In this document: piece by piece, positions 45,101 to 52,906 of the stretch
Position numbering within the stretch: position 1 is the stretch's first letter
Layout: every line of letters begins with the position of its first letter
Assembly (NCBI GenBank): GCA_019636335.1
Contig: JAHBXR010000025.1
Location: 21,610-85,609, forward strand
Direction of reading: 5' to 3'
Length of the DNA stretch: 64,000 nucleotides
Source of the DNA: Pirellulales bacterium
Lineage (GTDB): Bacteria > Planctomycetota > Planctomycetia > Pirellulales > JAEUIK01
Program-made: the position numbers and the translations under genes
Notes under the pieces: generated by a model
Seen by the model: the letters and a program-made list of their open reading frames with translations, nothing else
Databases searched by the model: none
What the model was told of the DNA's origin: nothing

Positions 45101-46203
45101 CTTACCGCGTCCAGGGGCAGCAGTTCGAAGCGCGGCTGTCGACGCACGAAAACGCGGCCGCCTTGCCACGCGTACACCTGGCCGATTTTGCTGTCACGCT
45201 CGATGGAGCGGACGACATTCTGGGCGTGGCGACGTTTCTCGTCGAACCGGCCGGGCTGACCCATTGCCCGCTCGTCGTGCCGGCGGGACAGCGACTGCTG
45301 GCCGTTTCGGTCGATGGCAGCCCGGCGCTGCTCGAGGGGGTGGCCGAAGAACGCTATCAGGTCACCTTGCATCACGATCGTTTGCCGCAGGTGATCGAAG
45401 TGCTCTTCCTCGACGAGCCTCGTGCCGGCGCGGTGGCGGCCCCCGCGTTGGGCGAACTGCCGGTGGCCCATACGATCTGGACCCTGGCCAGCGACGTACC
45501 GATTCAACTGCGCAACTCGGGCGCCTCGGCCATCGAGTACGATGTGGCGCGGAGCGAGTTGGCCCGTCTGACCGCCGCCGCCGAGTTGCTCGAGTTGGGC
45601 ATCGCGCAAAGCGCCGACATCGCACCGATCGATCTGCAAAACTGGTTGCGCCCGTGGCGCGAACGCATCGAACGCATGCGCACCGAGCTCAGGCAAGCGC
45701 GGGAAGATGCTCCTTCCGATATCGCGGGGCACCTCGATGCCGAGCTCGCGCGCATCGCGGAGATCCTGGGGCACGCATCGCTAGGCGCGACGACGACCGC
45801 CAGCGATGCGCGGCGAGATGTCGCCACCGTGTTGCTTTCTCCCCTGGCCTTGCACGATCCCTCCTATCGCCAGGCCTGGTCTTTTCAGGGGGCTCAGCCG
45901 CGCGTCGAGTGGCGGCATCTGGCGCCCCGCGTGGCCGCACGCCGCTATGTGACGCCAGCAGTGCTGGCAGTCGCGGCGTTGCTGCTGGCATCGCTCGTCG
46001 GCGGTCGCGTGCTCTCCGACTGGACTTGGCGCTGGCCCCACTTTATCGGCGTCGCCATCGGCTTGATCTGGTGGCTCTGGTTGTGGCCCAGCCTGCTCGG
46101 GCTGCTACTGGCTGTGGCCAGCGCGCTCTTGGCCACGCGCGTCGTGCGCCGTCCGCTGGTGCTCGGCGACCGCTCGACGCCCCGTTTTCGCACCACTTCG
46201 TAA
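39136..46203 (+). CDS. Giant secreted/membrane protein, two fused copies of the module (2355 residues)
   Basis: 2355 residues; ATG overlaps the previous stop (ATGA). Signal peptide about 12-30 (AFRACLLAVLVACHGPRAGA). First copy: RVYVPADRVSEWPVLKVPYK near 43, beta-rich region, DRLALEMPRGSMVREVRLDG near 830 with TLTIPLAP and NHTWRVALP, then helices at about 1155-1235 (LRIFAWLLFAAVLAWGW and others). A second hydrophobic signal-like stretch follows near 1255 (ASLVLLTVAAAASIGRAAPP), then the second copy: FEVLIPVDAERRPTGARYQV near 1280, LVVPAGQRLLAVSVDGS near 2050, and terminal helices. The copies match the 1139-residue neighbour in motif order. No catalytic motif. Function unknown; the operon suggests the two work together in the envelope. 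Confidence 0.85.
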   Translation: MIRPSGTPCAAFRACLLAVLVACHGPRAGAQPPSETPSTKFRRVYVPADRVSEWPVLKVPYKTVPPAEFESWIRQIDEAVNDPHGAPLAAHVSAAHYTAEWDGAQRLSGEARLTLSHLAAAPALLPLEPCNVAIARPHWAEVDEASESDLPALGLDSSRRLAVLVDRAGTLVFDWQLVHRGAATGAVTFDLQLPRGVESTLDLRLPTGWRVEASQGIVTPPDTTNATASQVWRLEFGAHTSTILSFMAIDAVTPEDRAIVRQTSTYDLSLSGVEVAVQLEFDVRDKPLRDLVVRVPNALRLVSARLGEERLSWTSNELSGTQETALTLHFEEPVLGTKRIVRLQAVAPAVVDELWRLPVCRPQGVFWQEGTATLRVDESLVAESLQTTGARQTSVGPLAEPLLGHAIGLQFFAVDGQVELLLRPTRSVTDCDNVALYESSGTEILVRLATQLRVSNGDRFTVMAELHPGWNVESLEVAPAGTLAEWRVEPSEGDVSRLLLRLTEPVTVEHPVTVRLTAHRLRADLEETIRLEDLRVARYERVDVRHEWLGLATSSAQRLEFEATHAPTPLDTSLRTMLDATLFEGAPDAVYYDWRTAPDEAAVRFVNQRPAYTGTVRVDVAVHANELAETTTVECVPTGNRVDRMLVQFIPPRDEPIIWQQGDDDGSWFTARRLEERPLRAAGFLSSDEVWEIHLRQPRSVAFTLEAVRSVPRTDLQTLSLATLPEATSQSATVSISSTPDAAVVVDNHRLQPIPPLATTASLLPLATFRYSTSDIVNTEIDPVLVVHRAAASPPEAAAVAWSSHLDSQYDAQGAAQHLLSLRLTRQGLDRLALEMPRGSMVREVRLDGHSLPRHVEDRTLTIPLAPSGANALVEVRYSTQHSSWSSVDSLEDPTPRLPAGLERLNHTWRVALPHDVQLLSPPSHSTLEEEGPDDWGQRWFGLFAWGPRGETFLPWNRDDWYTLVAGDARATAAERAVTKTLTVLGSDAPTTNSKPQTWGALVEGAATALRPAWHVLVDEHALLEVGVTPQSVPATPATIRPLDRGEDRLAAAGLLLVAHEQTLLLTTSRRGAEHARELDPPPSGDARWRLARRGDFAEWIEGPPTRFVSATHWSQQAPLESTLSHTAAMIPPGPIDGTVYLLDAGHLGAASYALVRIDRLRIFAWLLFAAVLAWGWPRRQSARGLWIVITLAAAAAALVVPAAVSMLFSAILVAALALLVAGLLRPPTLERPVERHSFGSRTLRSTVSRASLVLLTVAAAASIGRAAPPRIAKANAPFEVLIPVDAERRPTGARYQVPEELYNRLQEVLTRSKSGPQGTLIEAAVYRTELTAVADKPTLSVGQIAASFDLRVFGSPRRVVIPLERERSGIVPNSARLDGLECATQWNADGSQLEFDVPGPGRYRFELTLQPATTATAGMRGMSLVIPPVPASRFEVDLPSAVPMLAVPTALGFVQVNDENGKLRAELGPTDRLELSWRDAGTGTRSGSPGEVEQLLWLQVRPGAVVIEARLNYGEVPADVSLLEWEIDPRLRLIPAETTDEKSPRVRTASNAPQRLQFELSPQHAGPLTLAAKFLYTESSGVGSLALPRIAPVGASVAKSWLAVSADAALETQVLHGDDVTAFDAEKFLAAWTVPPAQPPWRVFALPGTPHEWRVVTRPKATEKTVADRLDFSVDRQKLFVEYQAEITAAAGACFQHVVEVPASIEVDAVSLDEGTESRLLRWSREEEGRLTIQLTRAAEGVQTLRLHGSLDNASPADLVLPRIKVAEARRTAAQLRVFRRPGVLIEVEASGAIANLPAPETARQDPARGHFVRAFRAEREEDWSGDVLLRTRDNAPQVSLAQATVLRREKEAWLADLELELDATDGLVDELQFRVPPAWSGPFTVEPALATAAVTSLGADQILTLRFHPPVSAQARLTVRSPLAAQGTQGTVAPNIEPLHLSDVERYVTLPKLVDFVTVSWETRGLIEAPRPEELSTSAFPQSERITYRVQGQQFEARLSTHENAAALPRVHLADFAVTLDGADDILGVATFLVEPAGLTHCPLVVPAGQRLLAVSVDGSPALLEGVAEERYQVTLHHDRLPQVIEVLFLDEPRAGAVAAPALGELPVAHTIWTLASDVPIQLRNSGASAIEYDVARSELARLTAAAELLELGIAQSADIAPIDLQNWLRPWRERIERMRTELRQAREDAPSDIAGHLDAELARIAEILGHASLGATTTASDARRDVATVLLSPLALHDPSYRQAWSFQGAQPRVEWRHLAPRVAARRYVTPAVLAVAALLLASLVGGRVLSDWTWRWPHFIGVAIGLIWWLWLWPSLLGLLLAVASALLATRVVRRPLVLGDRSTPRFRTTS

Positions 46204-46504
46204 GGCATTCCACCGGCCGTCTTGGGGCGAACCGCACGTCTTCGCGCCACGTCGTTCGCCGAATGTTCTTCTCGCGCCGAAGTCGATCTTTGCCTTCGCG
46301 GAACGATCTGTTACCGTACGCCCTCGCACTCGAATACGCACCATGGCCGCCGGCGAATTCGACGTTCCACGCAGGGCAAGAAGCCCGGCGGAAATCGAAC
46401 TTCGCCTGCCCCCGCAATGCCAGTGCCGAAGCCAATCAGGGTCTGGCTCGGCTGCGTCGAAAACGCGGACATTCCGCGATAGGCCGACAAGGAAGGAGGC
46501 CTCG
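46204..46504 (+). other. Intergenic region upstream of rimI
   Basis: About 300 bases, no gene supported. One frame with an ATG at 46343 continues into rimI but its residues are low-complexity and the strong ribosome site sits further on, so I read it as non-coding. A weak promoter-like pair TTGCCT/TACCGT lies near 46300. No strong hairpin was seen. Confidence 0.4.
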
Positions 46505-47026
46505 ATGAGCGCCAGTCACAAGCAACAGTTGCAAGTCCACATCCGTTGGATGATCCGCCGGGATATGCCCGAGGTGTTGGAAATCGAAAACGACAGTTTC
46601 GAGTTTCCCTGGTCGGAAGAAGATTTCATCCGTTGCCTGCAGCAGCGCAACTGCATCGGCATGGTCGCCGAGCACGACGAGCAAGTCGTCGGCTTCATGA
46701 TCTACGAGCTGCACAAGTCGCGCCTGCACATCCTCAACTTCTCGGTGGGCTCGTCCGCCCGACGTCAGCACATCGGCACGCAAATGGTCGAGAAGCTGGT
46801 CAGCAAATTGTCGCATCAGCGACGTACGCGGATCGCCCTCGAGGTGCGCGAGACGAACCTGGCCGCCCAGCTCTTCTTCCAGAAGTCGGGCTTCCGCGCC
46901 ACGTCCGTGATGCGAGATTTCTACGAGGATACGACCGAGGATGCCTACATCATGGAGTACGCCTACCAGCCTTCCGAGACGGAAGTCGGCGTCCCCGTCA
47001 ATCGCATCGCTCGACTGGCCGGTTAG
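46505..47026 (+). CDS. rimI: GNAT acetyltransferase, ribosomal protein S18-alanine N-acetyltransferase (RimI-like)
   Basis: 173 residues. Start fixed by GGAGG six bases upstream of the ATG at 46505. GNAT fold: IRWMIRRDMPEVLEIENDSFEFPWSEEDF, the acetyl-CoA binding segment FSVGSSARRQHIGTQMVEKL (Q/RxxGxG/A-like RRQHIGTQM), IALEVRETNLAAQLFFQKSGF and RDFYED. E-x-x-E-x-x-F-x-x-P-W is characteristic of RimI, which acetylates the S18 N-terminus; the long C-terminal tail (TEVGVPVNRIARLAG) goes beyond the ~150-residue E. coli protein. Specificity is inferred. Confidence 0.85.
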   Translation: MSASHKQQLQVHIRWMIRRDMPEVLEIENDSFEFPWSEEDFIRCLQQRNCIGMVAEHDEQVVGFMIYELHKSRLHILNFSVGSSARRQHIGTQMVEKLVSKLSHQRRTRIALEVRETNLAAQLFFQKSGFRATSVMRDFYEDTTEDAYIMEYAYQPSETEVGVPVNRIARLAG

Positions 47027-47061
47027 TCCTTCTCGCGCATTCCGCCGCGGAGATCGCTGCG

Positions 47062-47544
47062 CTACAGGCTAACGTGCGTGACTTCCAGCTCTGGCAGCCG
47101 CACGAGGGCGATGCTGCGCGGGTTCGCGCGAAATACGGCGCCCGGGTTGAGCACCAACGTGGTGCCCACCTGCTCGAGCCTCCGCTCGTGCGTGTGCCCG
47201 TGGCAGACCAGATCGTACTCGCCTCCCGCGATCGATTCTCGCAGCCGCCGGCTATCGTGGCCGTGCAATAGCGCAATCCTCCGTCCGGCAAGTTCCAGGC
47301 TCGCAAACTGCCCGTGCAAGGTGCCCCCTGCCACGGCGATGGCGGGTGCGAGCTCGCCCCCGCTGCCATCCACGTTGCCCAGCACGTAGTCCACCGGCCA
47401 CGGCCGGAGCAACTCGGCGATTTCGGCCGAACCGATGTCCCCGCAATGGATCAGCCGCTCCGCCTCGAGCGACGCCAGCATCCGCACCGCCTCGCGGGTA
47501 AAGGGGGCATGACCGTGCGTGTCGCTGACCACCCCCAGCAGCAT
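47062..47544 (-). CDS. YfcE/MJ0936-type metallophosphoesterase
   Basis: 160 residues from the Met at 47544 (GGTGGAG about eight bases upstream). Calcineurin-like motifs in order: VVSDTHG (metal ligands D, H), LIHCGDIGS (GD), VLGNVDGSG (GN(H)-like), LLHGHDS (GH) and LVCHGHTHERR (GHTH). This compact set is that of the YfcE/MJ0936 phosphodiesterases. It converges with rimI; nothing else in the locus indicates a substrate. Confidence 0.92.
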   Translation of the reverse strand: MLLGVVSDTHGHAPFTREAVRMLASLEAERLIHCGDIGSAEIAELLRPWPVDYVLGNVDGSGGELAPAIAVAGGTLHGQFASLELAGRRIALLHGHDSRRLRESIAGGEYDLVCHGHTHERRLEQVGTTLVLNPGAVFRANPRSIALVRLPELEVTHVSL

Positions 47545-47761
47545 CAAGAATTCTCCACCTTTTCGAGCGATGATTTGCCCCCTCGCGGCGGATCTGCCGA
47601 TTGCAGCGGTCCGGGGCAACCACACTTTCGTCCAGCCTAACGCTTCCTGGCTTGGGTGTCGTCCCGCCGCGGGCTATAGTTTTCCATGCGAAGCGGGGTG
47701 TCAGGCCGCCGTTTCCCTTCCCACCGCTGGCTCGTTCCCACCGCGCTCGAGGCGCATTCCC

Positions 47762-48550
47762 ATGTTTTCCGACAGCACGACCCTTCTCTTCGCGGTCGGC
47801 TGCCTGTTGTTGCTGGGCGTCGGCCTCGTGGCCGCGGTGGTGATTCCCTATAGCCGCACGCGCTATACCTGGGCGCAGGCCCCGTTCTTCCTGATTCACT
47901 TGTTCTACACGAAGATCGTCTGGCGCGGCACGATCAGCCGCCCGCTGCCCGTGCAGCCAGGCCAGGGCGCGATCGTCGTTTCGAACCACGTCAGCCCGAT
48001 CGATCCGGCCTTCATCCAACTCGGCATGGACGAGGTGGTCCACTGGATGGTGGCCCGCGAGTACAGCCTGAACCCTTATATGGCCTGGGTCTTTCGCATC
48101 ACGAAAAGCATTCCGGTCAATCGCCGTGGCATCGACACGGCCGCCACGAAGATGGCCATTCGCTATGCCCGCGAGGGGCACGTCGTGGGCATCTTCCCTG
48201 AAGGACACATCAACCCCCATCCCGAGCAGAAGCTGCTGCTGCCGGGCAGGCCAGGGGCGGCACTCGTCGCGCTCAAGGCCCGCGTTCCCCTCATCCCCTG
48301 CTACATCCACGGTGCCCCCTACGACGGCACCGCCTATGGCTGCTTTCTGATGACCGCCCGAGTGCGCACGGAAGTGGGAGACCCGATCGACATCTCCGAG
48401 TATTACGGACGCGAGAACGAGCGCGAGGTGCTGATCGCCATCACCGAGCGGCTGATGCGCGAGATCGCACGCCTGGCGGGCCGGCCCGATTTCGTGCCCG
48501 AGATGGCCGGCCGCAAGTGGAATCACGAGCAGTTCGTCCCGCAGCAGTAA
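47762..48550 (+). CDS. PlsC-type lysophospholipid acyltransferase
   Basis: 262 residues. An N-terminal transmembrane helix (LLFAVGCLLLLGVGLVAAVV) precedes the acyltransferase domain: GAIVVSNHVSPIDPAFIQL (NHxxxxD), RITKSIPVNRRGID, HVVGIFPEGHIN (FPEG) and PLIPCYIHGAP. Complete catalytic set for 1-acylglycerol-3-phosphate acyltransferases, which make phosphatidic acid at the membrane. Start at 47762 places the helix directly at the N-terminus; the upstream frame overlaps the opposite-strand phosphoesterase leader. Confidence 0.93.
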   Translation: MFSDSTTLLFAVGCLLLLGVGLVAAVVIPYSRTRYTWAQAPFFLIHLFYTKIVWRGTISRPLPVQPGQGAIVVSNHVSPIDPAFIQLGMDEVVHWMVAREYSLNPYMAWVFRITKSIPVNRRGIDTAATKMAIRYAREGHVVGIFPEGHINPHPEQKLLLPGRPGAALVALKARVPLIPCYIHGAPYDGTAYGCFLMTARVRTEVGDPIDISEYYGRENEREVLIAITERLMREIARLAGRPDFVPEMAGRKWNHEQFVPQQ

Positions 48551-48640
48551 GGCCTCGACTGGTCAGTTGGGTCTCCTCACGCGGCTCGTTACAATGGCAA
48601 CTCCCTTGCCATCCTTTGCCCTGCCACGGGAGTCCCCCTC

Positions 48641-49270
48641 ATGCCTCGCCACCTGGTCGTCCCCCTTCTCTGCCTGCTGCCCGCCTGGGGCGCTTTCATC
48701 GTGGATTTCGCCCGAGCGGACGAAGGATTTACCCCCCTGTTCAACGGCCAGGATCTCGCTGGCTGGCACGGCGATCCGCGGCTCTGGTCGGTGGAAGATG
48801 GTCTCGTCGTGGGTACGACCGACGAACATACGATCCGCTCGAACTCGTTCCTGGCCACGACCCAGCCCTACAAGAACTTCGTCCTCAAGGCCAAATTCAA
48901 GCTGCGCAACGGTAACTCCGGCATTCAGATCCGCAGCAAGCAGCACGAGAACTTCGTCGTCAAGGGTTACCAGGCCGACATTGCCGAGCAGCGCTACATG
49001 GGCATCCTCTACGAAGAAGGGGGCCGCGGCATTCTCCGCGATGTCGATCCCGAGAAAGTGAAGCCCCACGTCAAAGCAGGGGAGTGGAACGAGTACGTCA
49101 TCACCGTCGATGGCAACCACATCACGCAGCAACTGAACGGTTTCACCACGGTCGACTATACCGAGGATTCGCCCGAGGGCGCCACCGAAGGGATCATCGC
49201 GCTGCAGCTTCACGTGGGCCCGAAGATGCGCGTCGAGTTCAAGGATGTCGAAATCAAGGAGCTTCCCTGA
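48641..49270 (+). CDS. Secreted DUF1080 (3-keto-disaccharide hydrolase-like) protein
   Basis: 209 residues with a signal peptide (MPRHLVVPLLCLLPAWGAFIVDFARA). Single concanavalin-like domain typical of DUF1080: GFTPLFNGQDLAGWHGDPRLWSVEDGLVVG, NFVLKAKFKLRNGNSGIQIRS, VKGYQADIAEQRYMGILYEEGGRG, WNEYVITVDGNHITQQLNG and IALQLHVGPKMRVEFKDVEIKEL. A hallmark family in planctomycete genomes; some members hydrolyse 3-ketoglycosides. Extracytoplasmic sugar processing is inferred. Nothing else in the operon. Confidence 0.95.
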   Translation: MPRHLVVPLLCLLPAWGAFIVDFARADEGFTPLFNGQDLAGWHGDPRLWSVEDGLVVGTTDEHTIRSNSFLATTQPYKNFVLKAKFKLRNGNSGIQIRSKQHENFVVKGYQADIAEQRYMGILYEEGGRGILRDVDPEKVKPHVKAGEWNEYVITVDGNHITQQLNGFTTVDYTEDSPEGATEGIIALQLHVGPKMRVEFKDVEIKELP

Positions 49271-49291
49271 GCCTGAGCGAATCGCGCGTTC

Positions 49292-50437
49292 TCAATCGTC
49301 CGCTCGTTCGTAGAGCATCCCTTCGAGCCACGCTTGCTTGGCGCGCAGCGCCTCCTCGATTCCCTCGACCCGCGCGGCCTGCGCGAATACCGTCGCGATC
49401 GGCATGCCTGCGTCGATCGTGGTCCCCCCCCGTGGAATATCCGCCACGATCGGCCACGCCGTGCTCACGTTGGTCTCAAGCAGTGTATGGCTGGTTTTCG
49501 CCGACACCTGCAGGGACTGCCGCGCGTAGACGATCGCTTTACCGGCCGCACCCTGCGCACGTGGCGGGGAGGGCAGCTCTCCTGCGCAACACGCGGCAAT
49601 GTGGCAGGCGACCGCGTTGAACCCGGAGACGCGCTCGAGCGTCTCGACCGAGGCCGGCAGGCGTGGATTCACCTCGACGGGCCAGACGGTCTCGTCCGCC
49701 AGCACGAAATCGACGCCAAACAGCCCCGCGAGTTGAAACTCGCCGGCGAGCACTTCGCCGATCGTGGCGAGCATGTCTTGCAGATCGCGATGAATATCAA
49801 GTGGGGCGACCGAACCCGCGTAGCGAAACGACTCGGCGCCGCTCCAGCCGCCATCGAGGAGTTGCCGCGAAGCGCCCAGCCAACAACATTTTCCACGCGC
49901 CGCCACGTACACCGCGGAGCCTGAAGTGCCGGCGATGTAGCGTTGAAAGTAGCAGGCGTTCGCCGGGCGCGTCGTGCTGTTGCCGATCCACCGAGTGACC
50001 TGCAGTCCACCGCTCGAACGTCGTCCTTTGCAGAGCCAGCTCCCATCCGTCGGCAATCCTTGGGCCGAGGCCCGCCACTCGGGATACGCCAGGCCTTTCT
50101 TCGCCAACAGCTCGCTCAACACGGCCGGATCGCGCACGCGACGCAGCGCGTCGCCACGGTTGCCCCAGAGCGGTTTGATCCGCGCCATGCGATCCACCAG
50201 CCGCGGATAATTCTCCAGTCCGCCCGTATACAACCATCCGTCACCATCCGTCCCTGCGACCGCGGCCAGAAAGCCACGCGGATAATCTTCGATCGTTGCC
50301 GTTTGACAACATGGTGCGAGATCGGCATCGCCGAACAGGTCGCAGGCCTGGCAGGCGAAGCCGGCCCGCCGCGCCGATTGCGCCGCCGCACGGACACTGG
50401 CGCCAACGAGCAGGAGTCGTGTTGCCGCCTCGGTCAT
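49292..50437 (-). CDS. ATP-grasp domain protein, possibly tetrahydromethanopterin biosynthesis (OrfY-like)
   Basis: 381 residues. N-terminal Rossmann-like part (LLLVGASVRAAAQSARRAGF, CQACDLFGDADLA), then ATP-grasp: WGNRGDALRRVRDPAVLSELL, SWLCKGRRSSGGLQVTRW (glycine loop with Lys and Ser-Gly-Gly), LAGLFGVDFVLADETVWPVEVNPRLPAS (acidic metal-binding EVNPR motif). C-terminal tail is Ala/Glu-rich. Such ATP-grasp genes accompany dephospho-tetrahydromethanopterin genes in C1 bacteria (orfY), and fae and mtdB lie 3 kb away, so involvement in cofactor synthesis is plausible but unproven. Confidence 0.7.
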   Translation of the reverse strand: MTEAATRLLLVGASVRAAAQSARRAGFACQACDLFGDADLAPCCQTATIEDYPRGFLAAVAGTDGDGWLYTGGLENYPRLVDRMARIKPLWGNRGDALRRVRDPAVLSELLAKKGLAYPEWRASAQGLPTDGSWLCKGRRSSGGLQVTRWIGNSTTRPANACYFQRYIAGTSGSAVYVAARGKCCWLGASRQLLDGGWSGAESFRYAGSVAPLDIHRDLQDMLATIGEVLAGEFQLAGLFGVDFVLADETVWPVEVNPRLPASVETLERVSGFNAVACHIAACCAGELPSPPRAQGAAGKAIVYARQSLQVSAKTSHTLLETNVSTAWPIVADIPRGGTTIDAGMPIATVFAQAARVEGIEEALRAKQAWLEGMLYERADD

Positions 50438-50645
50438 ACGCTGCTTCGCGCCTCGAAATCAAGCCGTGCGAGATGCCCGTCGACACGCGCATATTTCTGT
50501 GGGGACGAATCCACTCCCCCGGCGATTCTGACCTATGTTACCAATAGCGGCAGAACTCGCCGACCTATCCTTGCCCGAGATTCATCGGGACAACGACCGC
50601 CCTACTATGCGTATTCGCCTCCTCGGCGGATGAAAGGAGCTTCCC

Positions 50646-52061
50646 ATGCGCGCCGCGCCTCACACGGCCATCCCTTGTGCGGAACTAGATCCTCAACAGA
50701 AGCAGCGTCGCGGGGCCGTCGTCGTCCTGGTGGCGATCTGCATGGTGCTGCTCTTCGGCATGGTCGCCTTCGCGCTCGACATCGGCTACATCGTCAACTC
50801 GCAGACCGAGCTCAAGCGCGCCTGCGATGCCGGCGCCTTGGCCGGCGCGGGCGAACTGGTGAACGGCGGCAATGGCGTCGCTCCCACCGTCTCGCAGTAT
50901 GTTGGGCTCAACTACGTCGGGAACAAGAAGATTCCGGCCTCCGACGTCCACGTCGATCTCGGACACTGGGACCGCACGGCGCGCAGCTTCAAGGTCAGCA
51001 ACGATCGACCCTCGGCGCTGAAGGTGAAGGTCGAACGCAACAACGCGCCCCTCTTCTTCGCCCGCATCTTCGGTCAGGATAATTTCAATATCGAAGCCAC
51101 GTCGATCGCCACCTACCAGCCGCGCGATATCATGCTCGTGCTCGACTACTCGGCCTCGATGAATGACGACAGCGAGCTGAAATCCTCGCTCGGCACGGCG
51201 GCGGCCACCGCCAACCTGCAAACAATCTATCAGCAGTTGGGCAGCCCCAAGTACGGCAAAATGACCTGGCCGACCACGACCATCTCCTCGACGAATGCAA
51301 ACACCGTGCTCAAGGACTTGGGACTCGACAAGCTCTCCTACCCGTTTTCCAAGGGGAGCTGGTCGGAGTATGTCGACTATACGATGAACAGCATTACCCC
51401 CTCCAGTTATCGCAAGAAATACGGCTATCTCACCTTCATGGACTATCTGTTGGCCAAACGCCCCGGCTCGACCGAGACTCCCACGCTCTGGAAAACCGAC
51501 GAGCAGCCGATCACGGCCCTCAAAAACTCGGTCCAGGTGCTGCTGGCCTACCTGCAAGAGAAGGATACCGATGACCAGGTGGGACTGGCCGTCTACACGG
51601 CCGCGGACGGGACGGCCAAACTCGAGAGTCAGTTGACCAAGGCCTATGCCTCGGTCGAGAAGATCTCGCGCGAACGTCAAGCCGGTCATTACGACCAGTA
51701 CACGAACATCGGCGCCGGCATGGAAAAGGCTCGCGTCGAGCTGCAGAATCGCGCCCGCCAGGGGTCGTTCCGCATGATGGTGCTGATGACCGACGGAATC
51801 GCCAATCGCCCCTCGAACGAAAAAACCGCCAAGGCGCTGGTGTTGAGCGAGGCGAACAAGGCCGCCGCCGCACGCATCCCCATCGTCACGATCAGCCTCG
51901 GCGCCGGAGCCGATACGAGCCTGATGCAGCAGGTGGCAGACATCACCGGCAGCGTCCACTTCAACGTGCCGGGCAATCGTCCCATCAGCGAAATGGAAGA
52001 AGACCTGAAGGAAGTCTTCCAACAAGTGGCGGCCGACCGTCCCTTGCTACTCGTGCAGTAG
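50646..52061 (+). CDS. TadG-like protein with von Willebrand A domain
   Basis: 471 residues. AAGGAG precedes the ATG. A short basic leader and one N-terminal helix (GAVVVLVAICMVLLFGMVAFALDIGYIV) followed by NSQTELKRACDAGALAGAGEL, the TadE/TadG (Flp pilus-like) signature. VWA domain from residue ~155: IMLVLDYSASMND (MIDAS DxSxS), DQVGLAVYTAADGTA, MMVLMTDGIANRPS, IPIVTISLGAGADTSLMQQVADITGSVHFNV. Probably a membrane-bound surface adhesion or pilus-associated protein. A strong terminator follows at 52089. No tad cluster in the window. Confidence 0.85.
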   Translation: MRAAPHTAIPCAELDPQQKQRRGAVVVLVAICMVLLFGMVAFALDIGYIVNSQTELKRACDAGALAGAGELVNGGNGVAPTVSQYVGLNYVGNKKIPASDVHVDLGHWDRTARSFKVSNDRPSALKVKVERNNAPLFFARIFGQDNFNIEATSIATYQPRDIMLVLDYSASMNDDSELKSSLGTAAATANLQTIYQQLGSPKYGKMTWPTTTISSTNANTVLKDLGLDKLSYPFSKGSWSEYVDYTMNSITPSSYRKKYGYLTFMDYLLAKRPGSTETPTLWKTDEQPITALKNSVQVLLAYLQEKDTDDQVGLAVYTAADGTAKLESQLTKAYASVEKISRERQAGHYDQYTNIGAGMEKARVELQNRARQGSFRMMVLMTDGIANRPSNEKTAKALVLSEANKAAAARIPIVTISLGAGADTSLMQQVADITGSVHFNVPGNRPISEMEEDLKEVFQQVAADRPLLLVQ

Positions 52062-52088
52062 ACCAAAAGGGAACCGCAAGCCTCGCAC

Positions 52089-52151
52089 GCGTCTCCGCCG
52101 AAGTTCTCTCTTCTCTCGAGAAGAGCGTCTTCGGCGGAGACGCTGTTTTTT
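52089..52151 (+). terminator. Intrinsic terminator after the VWA gene
   Basis: A 15-bp perfect stem, GCGTCTCCGCCGAAG (52089-52103) with its complement at 52129-52143, a 25-base loop that can form an inner TCTC/GAGA stem, and a TGTTTTTTC tail. Begins 28 bases after the stop codon. Confidence 0.85.
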
Positions 52152-52191
52152 CAGGCTACCTGGCACACGAAACACCGCACGCCGCCGCAAC

Positions 52192-52608
52192 TCAGTGGCG
52201 GAACTGCTGGCACCAGTAGATGGTACCCTCGGGCGTGCGGAACGCGGCGACTCCGATCTTGCGATGTCCGCGGCTGAGAATGTTCGCGCGATGCCCCGAG
52301 GAATTCATCCACGAACGTACCGCCTCGCGACTGTCACGCTGCCCCATGGCGATGTTCTCGGCCACCGGGGCCGTTGTGTGACGCATGTTGCGCGCGCGGG
52401 TCATCCACACGGCATGCCTGCGAGCGGAGCGTACCAGCGTGTGATCCACCTCGAGCGGTGGCAGGCCATTTCGCGCTCGCTCGGCATTCGTACGTTGCAC
52501 GATCGCCTGCTCGACCGGGTAAAGAGCCAACGCATCGGGCGCTTCCTCGGGCGAGACGGCCATCGTCACCGACATCGCCGCGGCCATGAATACGGTTTGA
52601 GTCAACAT
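52192..52608 (-). CDS. Secreted CAP-domain (SCP/PR1-like) protein
   Basis: 138 residues from the ATG at 52608, fixed by AGGAGGT eight bases upstream; the long upstream open frame is not coding-like. Signal peptide MLTQTVFMAAAMSVTMAVS, then QAIVQRTNAERARNGLPPLEVDHTLVRSARRHAVWM, ENIAMGQRDSREAVRSWMNSSGHRANILSRGHRKIGVA and TIYWCQQF, the bacterial CAP domain with the conserved His/Glu cavity residues (SGHRANIL). Secreted CAP proteins in bacteria are mostly of unknown role. Confidence 0.9.
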   Translation of the reverse strand: MLTQTVFMAAAMSVTMAVSPEEAPDALALYPVEQAIVQRTNAERARNGLPPLEVDHTLVRSARRHAVWMTRARNMRHTTAPVAENIAMGQRDSREAVRSWMNSSGHRANILSRGHRKIGVAAFRTPEGTIYWCQQFRH

Positions 52609-52906
52609 AGGTGCAACCTCCTGTTCGATGCGGCGCGACCCCTGTGCGCGAACCAATCTAGGGTTCGTGTCCGGGATACGCCGCGGGCTTGTGCCCCAAC
52701 ACTCCGTTCGGTGCGGCGTGCAGGCGACGCCACGGTGGGAACCGCCCAAGGGCGGTTGCGACACTCTTCGGGTCCGAGTGTCGGCGGGACGGCTGACGGG
52801 CAACCGTATGGCCCGAACATAGGCGCGGCCCCGCCGAGCGCAAAGGGGCCAATGCCCCGCCGTGGGCCTGATTTGCGGCCTTCCGACACGAGACGCCCTG
52901 ACCACT

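Noticed and set aside
43873..45774. 633-codon minus-strand frame opposite the 2355-residue gene
   Set aside because: Antisense frame of a long G+C-rich gene without motifs.
46343..46504. Extension of rimI to an ATG at 46343
   Set aside because: GGAGG six bases before the ATG at 46505 and the low-complexity sequence of the extension argue against it.
43710..46508. 932-codon plus-strand frame inside the 2355-residue gene
   Set aside because: Alternate frame rich in Arg and Gly, with no domain; the 2355-residue frame is the coding one.
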